Part shown: piece by piece, positions 36,312 to 46,779 of the stretch
How positions within the stretch are numbered: position 1 is the first letter of the stretch
Layout: every line of letters begins with the position of its first letter
Origin: Triangularia verruculosa
Lineage: Eukaryota > Ascomycota > Sordariomycetes > Sordariales > Podosporaceae
Length of the DNA: 64,000 nt
Reading direction: 5' to 3'
Assembly: GCA_033296885.1 (NCBI GenBank)
Contig: MU863876.1
Location: forward strand, 248,001 to 312,000
The notes under the pieces: model-generated
Told to the model about the DNA's origin: nothing
What the model saw: only the letters and a program-made list of their open reading frames with translations
The model's database searches: none
Translations under genes and position numbers: made by a program

Positions 36312-36878
36312 GTGTCACGCTACGATAGAAAAAAAGAGGGGGGGAGGTATGAGTTGGTTGATTTTGTGAAGGTGGAGAAGAAGAGGGAGGTGGAAAAGGT
36401 GAAGGGGTTGGGGGTTATTGAGGGGGTGTTTGGGGAGGTTGGACAGAAGAAGAAGGGCCAGGGGGGTGGGTTGGGGGCGTATGTGATGGGTCTTGCGGGG
36501 GGTGGGGGGGAGGATTTGCCGGTCAGTGAGAAGATTCCTTGGTTGGAGGGGGCGGTGACGTTTTGGGGGACGGAGAAGGTTTACTTGGAGGCTTGGAGTT
36601 GGGCTAGGGGGCAGCAGGATGAGAGGCAGAGTGGGAAGGAGGATGAGGATGGGGGGGCGTTGAGGAGGGAGTTTATTCCCAATTGGAGCAGTGAGGAGTT
36701 TAGGGATTTTGTGGAGAGGTTGGGAGCGTTGATTGATCAGGCGGTGCAGAGGGAGATTGAGATGGTGGGGGAGGACGAGGGGAAGCGGGAGGAGGTGAAG
36801 AAGGAGATTTTGGGGAGGGTGGAGGGGAAGTGGAGGACTTTGCTGGAGGGTGAGAAGGGATTTTGGCCGGATGTTTGA
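36312..36878 (+). pseudogene. TENA/THI-4-like (haem-oxygenase fold) C-terminal fragment
   Basis: The frame has no ATG; the first in-frame start-like codon is GTG at 36312 and upstream sequence is unrelated. Residues about 80-105 read IPWLEGAVTFWGTEKVYLEA and about 120-145 read ALRREFIPNWSSEEFRDFVE. A helical acidic/basic end follows (EGKWRTLLEGEKGFWPDV). This matches the C-terminal helices of fungal TENA/thiaminase-2-type proteins, which are usually 230-270 aa, so roughly the first 100 or more residues are missing. Codon choice is strikingly G-rich with GGG runs. It is probably a truncated relic, although an unseen upstream exon cannot be excluded. Confidence 0.6.
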
Positions 36879-37477
36879 GTAACTGGGTGATGACTGCGAC
36901 TCCTGGCTTGATCAAATAGTTCAAGGGCGAGACATTGGGATGTGAAAACTGCGGCTTTCTTTGGTTGCTCCATGCTAGAGAAGATCCAAAATGTAGACAT
37001 TGCTCCTCCCATATTATTAAGTTGCTCTGTTGCCGGTAGACCTGGTGCGGTGCCATCACGCCAGATGGCACGGCTTTCTTGTAGCTTTGATATGTATGTG
37101 ATGATACTGGTTGGTATACCAAGATATAAATAACTGGTCCTGTTGCCCCGTTTAGTTATCCGGAGATGCAAAGTCTGACCCGTCTATCTGTCAACAAGAC
37201 CATTGCCTCGGATCAAGGATTTGGCGTGCTGGGAAAAGATGGCGCTGTGTTGCTTACACCTGGAATAGCTGTGGGAGTTTCTCGCAATGGATTGTCGACT
37301 CATTATCCACTTACACCTCATGAACTATCATGCCGCGGGAAAGTTGGAACTCCTCGCTGGGAGCTGATACCCTAAGATATACGACATGGTGACTGCGATC
37401 TTTCTGTGGTCCACCAACACACGTGTAAGGTTAATTTTTCACGATCAAGCATCGCAAATCAGTGGATAATATCATTA
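36879..37477. other. Spacer with one unrecognised small ORF
   Basis: Holds a plus-strand ORF of 69 codons (37166-37375; begins MQSLTRLSVNKTIASDQGF) of unknown nature and no other signal. It lies between the TENA-like fragment and the 3' tail of the LINE. Confidence 0.35.
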
Positions 37478-37655
37478 TTATTTCTACTCCGTTCTACCCT
37501 AAAAAGAGTGTGCCGGTCCTGCTGATGGTATTTACATAGGAAAAACCGTGCCCTGAGGCCGGGTGAAAACCTATATCGGTAACAAATAAGAAACAGTTGT
37601 TGAAAAAAGCTAGATAGTTGCAAATTAAGGAAAAGCCCCAATAAGGCCTTGAGCA

Positions 37656-40600
37656 CTAGTTGTCCTCGACTTCCGCTCCGGCCGCCTCTTCCACCTCTTC
37701 CTCTTCTTTCAATATAGCCTCCTGCTCTGATTCCACTTTCCTCGCTAAACTGTATTCTATCAAGTAGCCGGAATCCATTAGCCAGCCCAGAACCTTTTCT
37801 AATACCCCTCGGTTCCGGGACCCTATACCTTGTAGTACGAGGCTAAGATCTCGGTGCGTGCGGATACTGTTTGCTGGCCAGGATCTAGGCTTCGGTGGTA
37901 CTGGGCACTATATAACGAGGTGCTCGACTGTTTTACGGCCTTCTCCGCAAGTACAGTACGGTGTGGCTAGGCCTGGAACTTGCTGCTTAAATAGGAAGTC
38001 CCGCAGACCTATTGCTCCTGTACGAGCCTAGACTAGTAAAGAGCTCTAAGCTTTAGTTAAATCCTTGTGTTTCTTCAGGGTCTTATCTGTGAAAAGCGTC
38101 TTTGGCGGTCCTTCGTCTGCGATCCTGGCAGGTCGGCCTTCGATCTACTTTTTCCAACGGTTTTCCTAAGCTTAGTATAGTATTACTTCTGTTATGGGTA
38201 CCGGGGTCTCTCCCTGGCTCTCACTTTTGCTCTGGTGCTGGTTGATCTACTGGTTGATAGTGATGGCAGCTCTCTCATTAACTGTGGGTTCCTATGGGTA
38301 GATGGGTTTTCGGCCTAGCCTCCGTGTTTGGAAGCGCCGGTATATCCTGTTGCACGCTTCTTAGATGAGCTGCCCTGGTGGGTACTTTGATGCATCTGGT
38401 CCTTGCCCACTATATAAGGATGAGTTCTGTAGCCGGGCTTCAAAGTCTGCCAGTCTCTTGTTGAGGTATAGGTCCAGTGGTGGTACCTAGGTTTCGGTTT
38501 CCAAGTTTCTGATTGGTGTAGCTTTGTATGCTCCGGCCACTATCCTGAGGTTCCTTAACTGGGCTTTTGCCAGCCTCTTCGCCAGACCCCGTGGTTGACC
38601 TCTAGCTAGAGTGGGTGTGTGGTAGTTGGCAGCTCTATAAGCTATGGCGTTTCTGATGCACTTGGTGTATACCTCTCGCGCTCTGATGAGGCCTGGGCCC
38701 CAGGTTTTGGCTGCAATCCTGGATAGTGCGTAGTCTTGAGAGTCCTCAGCTTCTCAACTACCTTACCTTCGTGTGCTTTCCAGTTCAGTCTCCAGTCTAG
38801 CCATATGCCTAAGAATCTGGCATGAGGCTGTGGTTTAATTTCCGCACCGTCCGGGCTCGCTGGCTGAGCCAAGTGTAGTGGCTCGGTCCATTGAGCTCGG
38901 CCCTTGTTAAAGTGCATCAGTTCGCTCTTCGCTGGGTTGAATTCCATACCGTGAGCTGTGGCCCACTGTAGGCAGGTTGACCAAGCCTCTTCGAGCTGCC
39001 GGCAGTTGGTGCTGGAGTGTTTTCCGAAGGCTAGTATGTTCGTATCGTCGGCGAATCCTACCAGGCTTATATCTGGGTGTTTGTCTTTGAGCTCCTTGTA
39101 TAAGGAGGCGATGTACAAGATGAAGAGGACTGGTGAGAGGGGGGAGCTGTGACAAGGGCTGGTGATCAGGGCTTGGAACTGTAGTTCAATTCAGCTAATG
39201 ATCTTCAATGGCCTCGAAGTCCTTAGTGAAGAAAGTCTAGAGATACAACAGGTTCTGAGGACGCGTATTTATCTGTCCTTTTGAAGTCTGTGCCCTGGTG
39301 GCCTCAGGCAGCTGCCGAGTCCTTCCTCGTACCCTACGGCCAATATAATTCCTTTAGTAGCCGCGAGGCATTTGCTTGTCCGCCTCACTTCCAACCATTG
39401 GTTCTCGATTGTGCAGGTAGATAGCAGTTAGGCCGTTATGCGGTTGGTTGTTTGTTTGCCGTGTGACAGGAGCCCTGTGGGACTCCAGCTCGGATGCTGA
39501 TTTTCTGTGTCTTTTGGCCGTCGAAGAAGAGTGTGGCTTTTCGGTCTGTCAGCCAGTTCCTCACCCAACATACAAGCCACTGTGGGAAGCCATGGTCTCG
39601 GAGAGTTGCGAGCAGTCGGGTGTAATTTACTCTGTCGAAAGCACCTGTGAGATCGAGTTGTAGTAGGGTGGCTGTGGCTCGCTGTCTCCAGGCCTCTCTG
39701 ACTTGTGCTGTTACCAGTCGTATTGCCAGCTCTGTGGACCTATGCTCTCTGTTGCCCATCTGCTCCTTTGGAAGTAGTCCATGTGACTCGGCTGCTTCCG
39801 TTATCCGTTTTGTGACTACTGCCTCGATGATCTTCCCAATGGTAGGTAGTAGCGATATTGGCCTGTATCCTCCCGGGGTCTGGTAGTCTGCTAGCTTCTT
39901 TCCAGGCTTAGGTAAGACTATGGCTATAGCCTCCTTAAACCTCTCGGGGTACCACTCTAGTTCGAAACATCTCTGCACTAATACTGCCAGGATTTTGCAC
40001 AGTGGATTGCCACAGGCCTTTAAGAAGCCGATGGGTAAGTGGTCGTTTCCGGGTGCTTTCCATGACGAGGCTTTAGATAAGACTAGCTTAATATCGTTAG
40101 GCCGTACCCTCTTGTCTATCTGGAACAGTGACTCCCAAAGCGTGGATAGAGTAAGGTCTTAGATATTTAACAAGTCAGCTGTTGGGTCTGGGAAGAATCG
40201 ATCGGCGAGGGCCGTGGCCTTTTGGTCGTGGGTGGTTAACAGTGCGCCGGCTTGCTCTTTAAAGGTAGGTAGCCGGGGAGGGTCGGTTAGTTTAAAGCTT
40301 TTGCAGCGAGCCCACCGTTCCAGCTTCCACAGTAGTGTAGTATCATGTGAGGCTTTTTATAGTGTAGTCCTCCAAGTCTTGATCTTCGCTTCCTTAACTG
40401 CCTTCGATAGACTCTTGTATTTGCGGTTAACTTGCGTTTTATTGTACTCCGTGGGTTCGTTCTTTAGGATCCTCTCAGCCTGCCTCGCCTCTGCAGTTCT
40501 CTCTTGGATCTCAGAGTTCCACTATGGTGCTTGGAGCCCGTTGCTGGTCTTTTTTCTAGGTGTGCTGATATCTGTTATTCTTGTGAGCTCGGCTATTAGT

Positions 40601-41895
40601 CAGTTGAAAGCCCTGTCCAAGCCCTAGGTAGTTTGAATATTGTTGTGTAGGTGGGAGTAGCTTGTTTGATTAAGGCTAATAGCTATTGGTAAGAGCTTAG
40701 CTTCAGCTTTTACTCTCCCCTCGTCCATCTTTTTCCAATCCCACCCTGTGAGCTGTGGTGGTGGCTGTGGTCGTGTGACGTAGGTCTCGATGACTTGGGG
40801 GTAGTGGTCAGATCTTCCCCATCTCTTCTATGCCGTAGTAGGTGTATTGTATGTCTCCCGAGGTCCATATCAGGTCCAGTGTAGATGGTCTACCTCTCTG
40901 AGCTCCCTGTGGTTCTCTAGTTATCGTGCCTCGAGGGGTGACTAGGTCGAGCTCCCAGTGGATAGCTAGTCGAAGTAGACCTTCAGAATCCGGCTCGTAT
41001 CTATCAAACTGGTCCCATAGTGGGTGGTGTAGATTGAAGTCTCCCGCGAGGACCACCGGGCTAGACGGCCTGGGCTGGTCCAGCAGGCTTTTCGGTAGAG
41101 TCTTATTTGTGGGGGGGTTGTATATCGACCAGACCTCCAAGCTCTCTGCATCTGTACCTGGGATCCATTACACCAGTCCCTCGTAGCCTCATAGTTCCAT
41201 TGGCTGATGTCTAGTGTTTTCTTGACGAAGATAGCTGCCCTGCCCTCTGGCTGGTAGACTAGGTGGTATCGACTGCTCCGCGGGCAGTAGGTTGATTTGG
41301 TGTGTGGGTTAATCCATGGCTCTTGGACGGCTAGGAAGTCGAATTTTGCTTCCTCCAGTAGTAGTTCTAAGGCTTGTTTATTGCATTGGTTATTCCATTG
41401 TAGTATTGTGATTCCCATTATTGCGGGAGTGGGTTGCGTTCCAGGCTGTGGATTAGGTTGTGGATCAGGCCGGGAGCTAGGCTGAGAGCTGGGTTGAGAA
41501 GTGGATGGGAAGCTGATCTGGGGATTGAGCTGAGAGAAGGGATTTGGGAGAGTGGTGAGCCGACTCTGCCTCGGATCCTGTGAGGCTTGTTGTATATAAG
41601 TAGGCCTTCCTCTCTTCCTGACCTGTTCTCCAGTCTGGTTGTGGCTGTCGTCCTGGTTGTTGGTGAAAGTAAGGGATGGAGCTAGCGTTGTGGGTGTAGG
41701 TGTAGCCGCTTCGAAGGTGCGGGGCCTGTGTTGGTATGCCTCTCTGGCCGTATGCTGTGCCTTCTTGCGTTCCGGGCATTCCTTGTACCAGGCTGGATGT
41801 CTCCCTCCGCAGGCTGGGCACTTGCAAGGCAGGTGGCGGGTGAGGGTGTGGCACTGTGCCTCGCCTTCCTTTCCACCTGTACTCCCGTAGCAATT
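37656..41895 (-). pseudogene. LINE gag-endonuclease-RT polyprotein, broken
   Basis: A zinc knuckle CPACGGRHPAWYKEC (about 41820-41770) leads into a Ser/Pro/Gln-rich linker. Next is an APE-type endonuclease (ITILQWNNQCNKQALELLLE; FLAVQEPWINP; VVLAGDFNLHHPLWDQF near 41040). RT blocks are at 39978-39480 (GYRPISLLPTIGKIIEAVV; LLQLDLTGAFDRVNY; AGVPQGS) and, past the solo LTR, FADDTNILAFG near 39060. The C-terminus has a YCTCGEGRKTVEHL segment near 37930 and stops at 37656-37658. Several frameshifts and stops (mainly 37.9-38.6 kb and the endonuclease) inactivate it. Confidence 0.82.
39158..39468 (-). mobile_element. Solo LTR, gypsy family A-like, inside the LINE RT
   Basis: 311 bp, TGTGACAAGG to CCGTGTGACA, reverse orientation of the family-A LTR (331 bp). 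Perfect GGAGC duplications flank it (39153-39157, 39469-39473). It splits the RT between GVPQGS and PLSP. It postdates the LINE insertion and is not RIPed. Confidence 0.93.
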
Positions 41896-43122
41896 GCCAT
41901 CCTCCATCTTCCTTCAAACCCAAAACTGCCAGACTGCTGAGAAGTGGACTTTCGTACGAGTTGTGTGATAAGTCATGGTTAAGAAGAGAGATCAAAAACT
42001 CAACTAAACTCTTATTAAGTAACTGTCGTACGCTATTATCCTCACCCTCCCCTTCTAAAATAATATCCTTTATATTTTCCAATACAGCCCTTAACATCAT
42101 CCGCTATAAAGAAGTAAAAGTGAACTTAGGGTAGTCGTCCTTATCCCAGGTCGCCGTGCGAATAAGATAACCAAACACTTGCTGTTATAAAGTTACATAT
42201 CTCCGGATCGTACGGTCCTCTAGCCCAAGGTTAAATGGCTTTCGGGGCTTAATGTTGATACTTTGCCTGTTAACCTTAAAGAGAACCGCAGTGCTAACCT
42301 CCTCGTACAACATCCTATCTACTGCATTATATATAATATTAAGGATATATTTAAAGACAATGCTGAGTCCCTTGACTTGCTAATCCGGCGTACGATCCCC
42401 CTAACTAACTTTTATATCGAGAGACCCAGCTTTTAACAACCTATCTTTATTATACGAACTAAGATACGTTGGTTAACCAGTCCTACGTACCTAAGGATTG
42501 GGTGCTAATTTGCCCTTATTGGCTACAATGATCTTTGCTTAGTCATCCCTCGCTTCATCTATAGTACGATGTGTAAGAAGAAAAAGTGTAAGATGTTCAT
42601 CCTTGGTGCCCTCGGCTTATGTGTTGTTAGGAAGAGCAGGATCTGGCCGTACGACAGGATCAACAATGACTTTAAAGTACCCTGCAGCCCGCCGGCTATG
42701 AAAAAAACGCTGACATAGAATATGGCTTTTCTAAGGAATATCCACCGTACGTGTAGCACGAATAGCCCCCCCCCCCCCTTTTATATGGGATTAACCCATC
42801 TATGCTTCGTGCGGCAGTGTTTTTATATAGCACGGATAGTTGTTACAATATACGAACACTGTCCACAGCTTAAACCATTCATCAGTAAAAGGCTAAGCTC
42901 TAAGATCGAAAAGACTAGTGAAGTTGGGATTTAGAAGGAATCGAGGTCTTATTAGTTAATCCATTTAGCAGAAGATGCCTGATATACCCGTACGATCTTA
43001 TCTCGCTAAGATGTCGAGAGAGATTTGTGCTTCGTGCGCAAGTGCGTTGTCACCTCCTGAACAAGGACCGCAACTTTACACTGCTTACACACAAGAAGAA
43101 GATATGGTTCAATAACTATAAA
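41896..43122 (-). pseudogene. DUF3505 (OrsD-like) relic truncated by the LINE
   Basis: From an ATG near 43122, an N-terminal C2H2-like motif is open: LLVCKQCKVAVLVQEVTTHL then RTKH. A second finger follows in a shifted frame near 42850-42780 (LSCGQCSYIV, KHCRTKHRWVNP), then CQRFFHSRRAAGYFKVIV. Lower down are FNLGLEDRTIRRYV (near 42230) and YLIRTATWDKDDYPKF, then FLISLLNHDLSHNSYESP and SSLAVLGLKED up to the LINE. The order matches DUF3505 proteins, named after the orsellinic-acid cluster protein OrsD. Stops, frameshifts and a 14-C run near 42765-42778 break it. The 3' remainder is not on the other side of the LINE. Confidence 0.68.
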
Positions 43123-43388
43123 TGGGTCCATTTTTGACGGTGTTAATGTTAAAAGAAAAATGTAAGTGTGCGATGTCAGATTAAGGTTTTTTACCAAGAC
43201 GTGGGGAACCGAACTGCCTGCCCACAACTCCACAACAACTCAAACTATGTGGACAACCTACACTTCAATTGAACTGCATTTAACACATCGTACGGGGTAA
43301 ATTGAACTTTAGCTTACTGGCCATGCTGCCAACTCTTCAATTGAATTGCATTCAACATATGGTACGTCATTCAATGTGGTGTTGGGGG

Positions 43389-43862
43389 TGATGCATGGGA
43401 CCATGGTCAACCCCAACTGCTTGCACTTACACCTAACTTCAACCTCACATTTCAACACCTTTCACACATCGTGCGGGGATGCAATCTAGATTTCTAAAAT
43501 CAGTGATTTAAGCTCCATCAGAATGTCAAATCTTTTCTTGTTTTGGCACTGGTGCAGTCAACGGATCGTACTCTGGAAGTTTTCAACGGATCATACTCCC
43601 TGTCTCCTTTGTGGGGTGATGCATGCGACCAGGGTCAACCCCAACTGCTTGCACTTACAGCTACCTTCAACGTTATATTTCAATACCTTCTACACATGGT
43701 ACGGGGATGCAATCTAGATTCTTGAAATCAGCGACTTGAACTCAGCGACTTGAACTCTATCATAATGTCACATTTTCTTTTGTTTTGGCGCTGGTTAATT
43801 CCACGGATCGTACTCTAGAAGTTTTCAACGGATCGTACCCCCTGTCTCCAAAGTGGGGCAGA
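43389..43862. repeat. Two-copy tandem repeat, about 227-240 bp
   Basis: A unit starting GGTGATGCATG (43388, 43615) with the shared block GTCAACCCCAACTGCTTGCA, the block GGGGATGCAATCTAGATT and the block CGGATCGTACTCT is repeated about twice. The second unit is slightly longer because of a duplicated GAACTCAGCGACTT. It lies downstream of the FAD oxidase. No coding or terminal inverted repeats are seen. Confidence 0.7.
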
Positions 43863-44110
43863 ACTTTTGGTGCACTTTTCAACGGATTGTACTACAATCC
43901 GTCGGATAATAATAGTAAGGGTGAGGAGAAGGAACAGGATGACATACCCCGGTCTCCAGTACGAAAACCTACGCGGGGAAAGAAGCAATCCAGCGGCAGT
44001 GTGGTATGCTATTGGGCCCGGCAAAGATAATAGCGATAGGAACTGCAACCTGGTAGGTATACGTGCGACCATTGAATGTGCTTCTAACTCATGACAACTG
44101 CGCTGCCCTT

Positions 44111-45871
44111 TCAGAATCCCATATCGGCCAGCTCATCCAACTCTTCAATGACATCCTTGGGTTTGAAATAATCCCACTGTTCTCCAGCGACACTATCTGT
44201 CCTTCCTTCGTCATCTACTCCATCTTCCCCTTCAGCTGCATTTCGGTCCTGGCTCGCTGTCTGTGGAAGCTTGACACCTTGGTCCCACTTGAAAAAGTTC
44301 TTTGGATCCCACATCTCTTTCACTCTCCGCAGCTCGTCCCGATTGTCGCCAAAGTACATTGCTTCGTGTGTCCTCAAAGGGAAATCTCTGTCGGGGAAGT
44401 TGATAAATGCTGCTTTCCCACCCAGCGAGTGTGGTCTGAGCCTCTTCTTGATCTTGCCCAGAAACTTTCTCATGTCCAGTTCCATCCACTTATCCACCCA
44501 TTCTATTGTCACGTATGTGTGAAACACGGCCTGCCGCCAAAAGTACGCAGTCTGAGTGGGCTCAAACTCGGTTGCCCGACCTCCTGCATGGATCCAGGTA
44601 ACTAGGAAATTCACCTTCTCACCCTTGAATAGTTCCCGAAATTCCGCCATCAAATCACGAATTTCGGCTGTCACTTTTTCGATGGTGGCCTTGTCGTTAT
44701 TTGTGAACACAAAAGAACTGTACAGTTCATAGGTTTTGTTTGTGGGATAGGCCCGCTCCGTTTCTTCCATCCACTGATTGACGAGGGTTTCGTAGAGGAA
44801 CCGAGTTGACTTCTCTGGCAGCACTCTTCTTTTGAACTGGACCTTGAGGCTGTCGTTGGCGATGTGCTTGTCGATAAGCCGATCGTACTCGCCTTTGCTA
44901 CCGTCAAAGGAAATTGTGAACCGGACCCCGTCCAAGTTGCCCTTGTCACGCAAATCGCAAATCCAGGTGCTGTCGACTGTGGTGTTCTTGGGCCAATCCG
45001 TCAGGTAGAAATCATTCATCGTCTTCATAAACTCGTTATTGTCGAGCCCCCCTTCAGGAAACCATTGGTGCCGTCCAGCAACTACCATACCATGCCTGTT
45101 CTTCAGCTTTTGAACCTTGAGCTTCATCTTGACCATCACGCCAAAGTTGCCGCCCCCAGCGCCACGCAAGGCCCAGAAGAGCCTACCTTCCTTTGACTGT
45201 GGGTCATCCTTCTCGCCGACAGTGACCAGCTTGCCATCTGCCGTTACCACAGTGGCTTCCATCATGGTATCACATCCCATGCCAAAACTTCTGGTAAAGG
45301 GCCCAAGACCACCGCCGAGCATGAAACCGCTGACTCCCACAGTCGGGCATCTCCCTCCGTTGATGATTAGCCCATCATGGCGGCCATCTATCAGTTTCCC
45401 GTACACGTGTCCCCATTGACAACCTGCGTCGATATCCACAGTCATATCTCGCGCGTTAAGACTGACCCCCTGCATCCGTCGCAAGTCTAGAGAGATTCCA
45501 TCGAAAGCCGTCGAGTGGCCGGCGTACGAATGGCCATTGCATTTTATTGTGACTTTCAGCTTCTCTGACCGCGTTTCATTGATAATAGCCTGCACCTGCG
45601 TGGCGTTTTCAGGCTGGATGACACAGTTGGGGCGGGAAAAGCGGTAGAGCAAGTTGGAGGTGGCGATGAGGTGTTCGTACTCCCTCTCCTGGGGCTGAAA
45701 GACTGGGATGGCTTGTTTCTTGAGCCGCTCCACCGTCTTCTCGAGGCTGCGCGACTGCTGTGGAGCAAAGATGGCAAAGTTTCTGCTGCCTTTGGCGTTG
45801 ATGCCCAATGTGCTGATGCGTTGTCTGCCGGCTAGGCCTATACGAAGCAGGCTACACAAAGGTTGACGCAT
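44111..45871 (-). CDS. FAD-linked oxidase, berberine-bridge (BBE) type, 586 aa
   Basis: Uninterrupted frame. I take the ATG at 45871 because the extra 78 codons upstream (to 46105) look non-conserved. FAD_binding_4 spans about residues 75-220, with CNGHSYAGHS at 111-120 (His114 as likely 8-alpha-histidyl anchor) and GGRCPTVGVSGFMLGGGLG at 172-190 (Cys175 as possible second, 6-S-cysteinyl anchor). The BBE domain near the end has AAFINFPDRDF and MWDPKNFFKWDQ. Family members oxidise sugars, alkaloids or secondary metabolites with O2; the substrate here is unknown. The Arg-rich, acid-free first 30 residues resemble a mitochondrial presequence rather than the usual secretion signal. A 35-residue acidic tail is unusual. 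It is divergently oriented to the ankyrin-vWA gene. Confidence 0.88.
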   Translation of the reverse strand: MRQPLCSLLRIGLAGRQRISTLGINAKGSRNFAIFAPQQSRSLEKTVERLKKQAIPVFQPQEREYEHLIATSNLLYRFSRPNCVIQPENATQVQAIINETRSEKLKVTIKCNGHSYAGHSTAFDGISLDLRRMQGVSLNARDMTVDIDAGCQWGHVYGKLIDGRHDGLIINGGRCPTVGVSGFMLGGGLGPFTRSFGMGCDTMMEATVVTADGKLVTVGEKDDPQSKEGRLFWALRGAGGGNFGVMVKMKLKVQKLKNRHGMVVAGRHQWFPEGGLDNNEFMKTMNDFYLTDWPKNTTVDSTWICDLRDKGNLDGVRFTISFDGSKGEYDRLIDKHIANDSLKVQFKRRVLPEKSTRFLYETLVNQWMEETERAYPTNKTYELYSSFVFTNNDKATIEKVTAEIRDLMAEFRELFKGEKVNFLVTWIHAGGRATEFEPTQTAYFWRQAVFHTYVTIEWVDKWMELDMRKFLGKIKKRLRPHSLGGKAAFINFPDRDFPLRTHEAMYFGDNRDELRRVKEMWDPKNFFKWDQGVKLPQTASQDRNAAEGEDGVDDEGRTDSVAGEQWDYFKPKDVIEELDELADMGF

Positions 45872-46779
45872 TTTCGGGGTTGTTTGAGCTTCGACGGAAG
45901 CTAGACTCGTTGTCAAGGATATTGAATGATGGAACACAAGTCCAACCAGGGCCGAGGGCCGCTTGTTTATTCTTTCACGGCAGCCTATCAGAAACAACTG
46001 TTTACGCATTCTCCACCCAAGATAGAGTGTTGTTACACTATAGAAACACCATGCCAAGCCCAACAATGGACATGTGAGCAATGTGGGAACTACAGAGACC
46101 TGCATTATGCAGCCTACTTATCCTTATGATATGGTAAGGTACCTACCTAGGTACTTACCCAAAGTGTTTGATTAGGCTTCCATGATTTATTTGTTTTTGT
46201 GACTTGTCAAGGAACCCAGAACAGTCCAACTCTGATCACCACAAAGTGCCTAGGTACGGTCTATGATTGGACATCTGAGAACTTGATAGGATCACCTTGA
46301 AAACCCAAAATAGATGATTCAGTTCTTGTCTCCATCTCTTTGCATGTGAGGGGGTGGAAAGTGCGTTGATTGCGACGCTGAGATGCCACCTGGCTTTTAG
46401 CTTCAGAGGTTACATCTGCAGAGTAGGACCCTACATGCATATACGGTCGCAAGGTTGCAAGAATCGTACGATTTCAAAGCCCTCATACCCAATGGTGGGT
46501 GCGAAAGTCCTGGATTTTGTCTTAAGAATTTTTATATGTACCTAGGTACCTACTTATCCGTTGTGTTCAAGTTAGCGAATGAACCGACGGAGCCGCCAAC
46601 AATGTTTTTGGAGTGTTTGACACTGCACACACGCCGAAGGCCTGCTGGTCTGAGTATTCAGTCTGGAGTCTTCTCAGAAACGGCATTCGTGAGACATAAA
46701 GGACCGCGTCCTCTGACTCCTCTCACAGACTGAAAGGCCCCAATACACCGTCTATCATCCTCAACACATCGATCCGGCC
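45872..46779. promoter_or_regulatory. Shared intergenic region of the divergent gene pair
   Basis: About 0.9 kb separates the two start codons. It contains several copies of the near-palindrome CCTAGGTA/TAGGTACC (near 46140-46160, 46250 and 46540-46555), also seen in the ankyrin-vWA gene's first intron. I saw no convincing TATA box. Shared control of both genes is plausible but only inferred from position. Confidence 0.45.

Larger units (their letters stand above)
37478..41895 (-). mobile_element. LINE retrotransposon, probably 5'-truncated
   Basis: A non-LTR element reading from about 41895 down to a simple AAT/TAA-rich 3' tail near 37478. It carries a gag-type knuckle, an endonuclease, reverse transcriptase and a C-terminal Cys/His region. 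The RT is interrupted by a solo LTR (39158-39468). A second copy of its 3' end lies at 59970-61054 with the same tail type. At the 5' side it runs directly into DUF3505-like coding, so the junction near 41870-41905 marks the insertion. Confidence 0.85.

Noticed and set aside
36700..37171. Two long Pro/Ser-rich minus-strand ORFs
   Set aside because: Antisense shadows of the G-rich TENA-like coding strand.
42765..42778. Run of 14 cytosines as a regulatory or G-quadruplex element
   Set aside because: It sits inside the DUF3505 relic and is best explained as slippage.
44864..45419. ORFs of about 100 codons on plus over the FAD oxidase
   Set aside because: Antisense shadows of a strongly supported gene.
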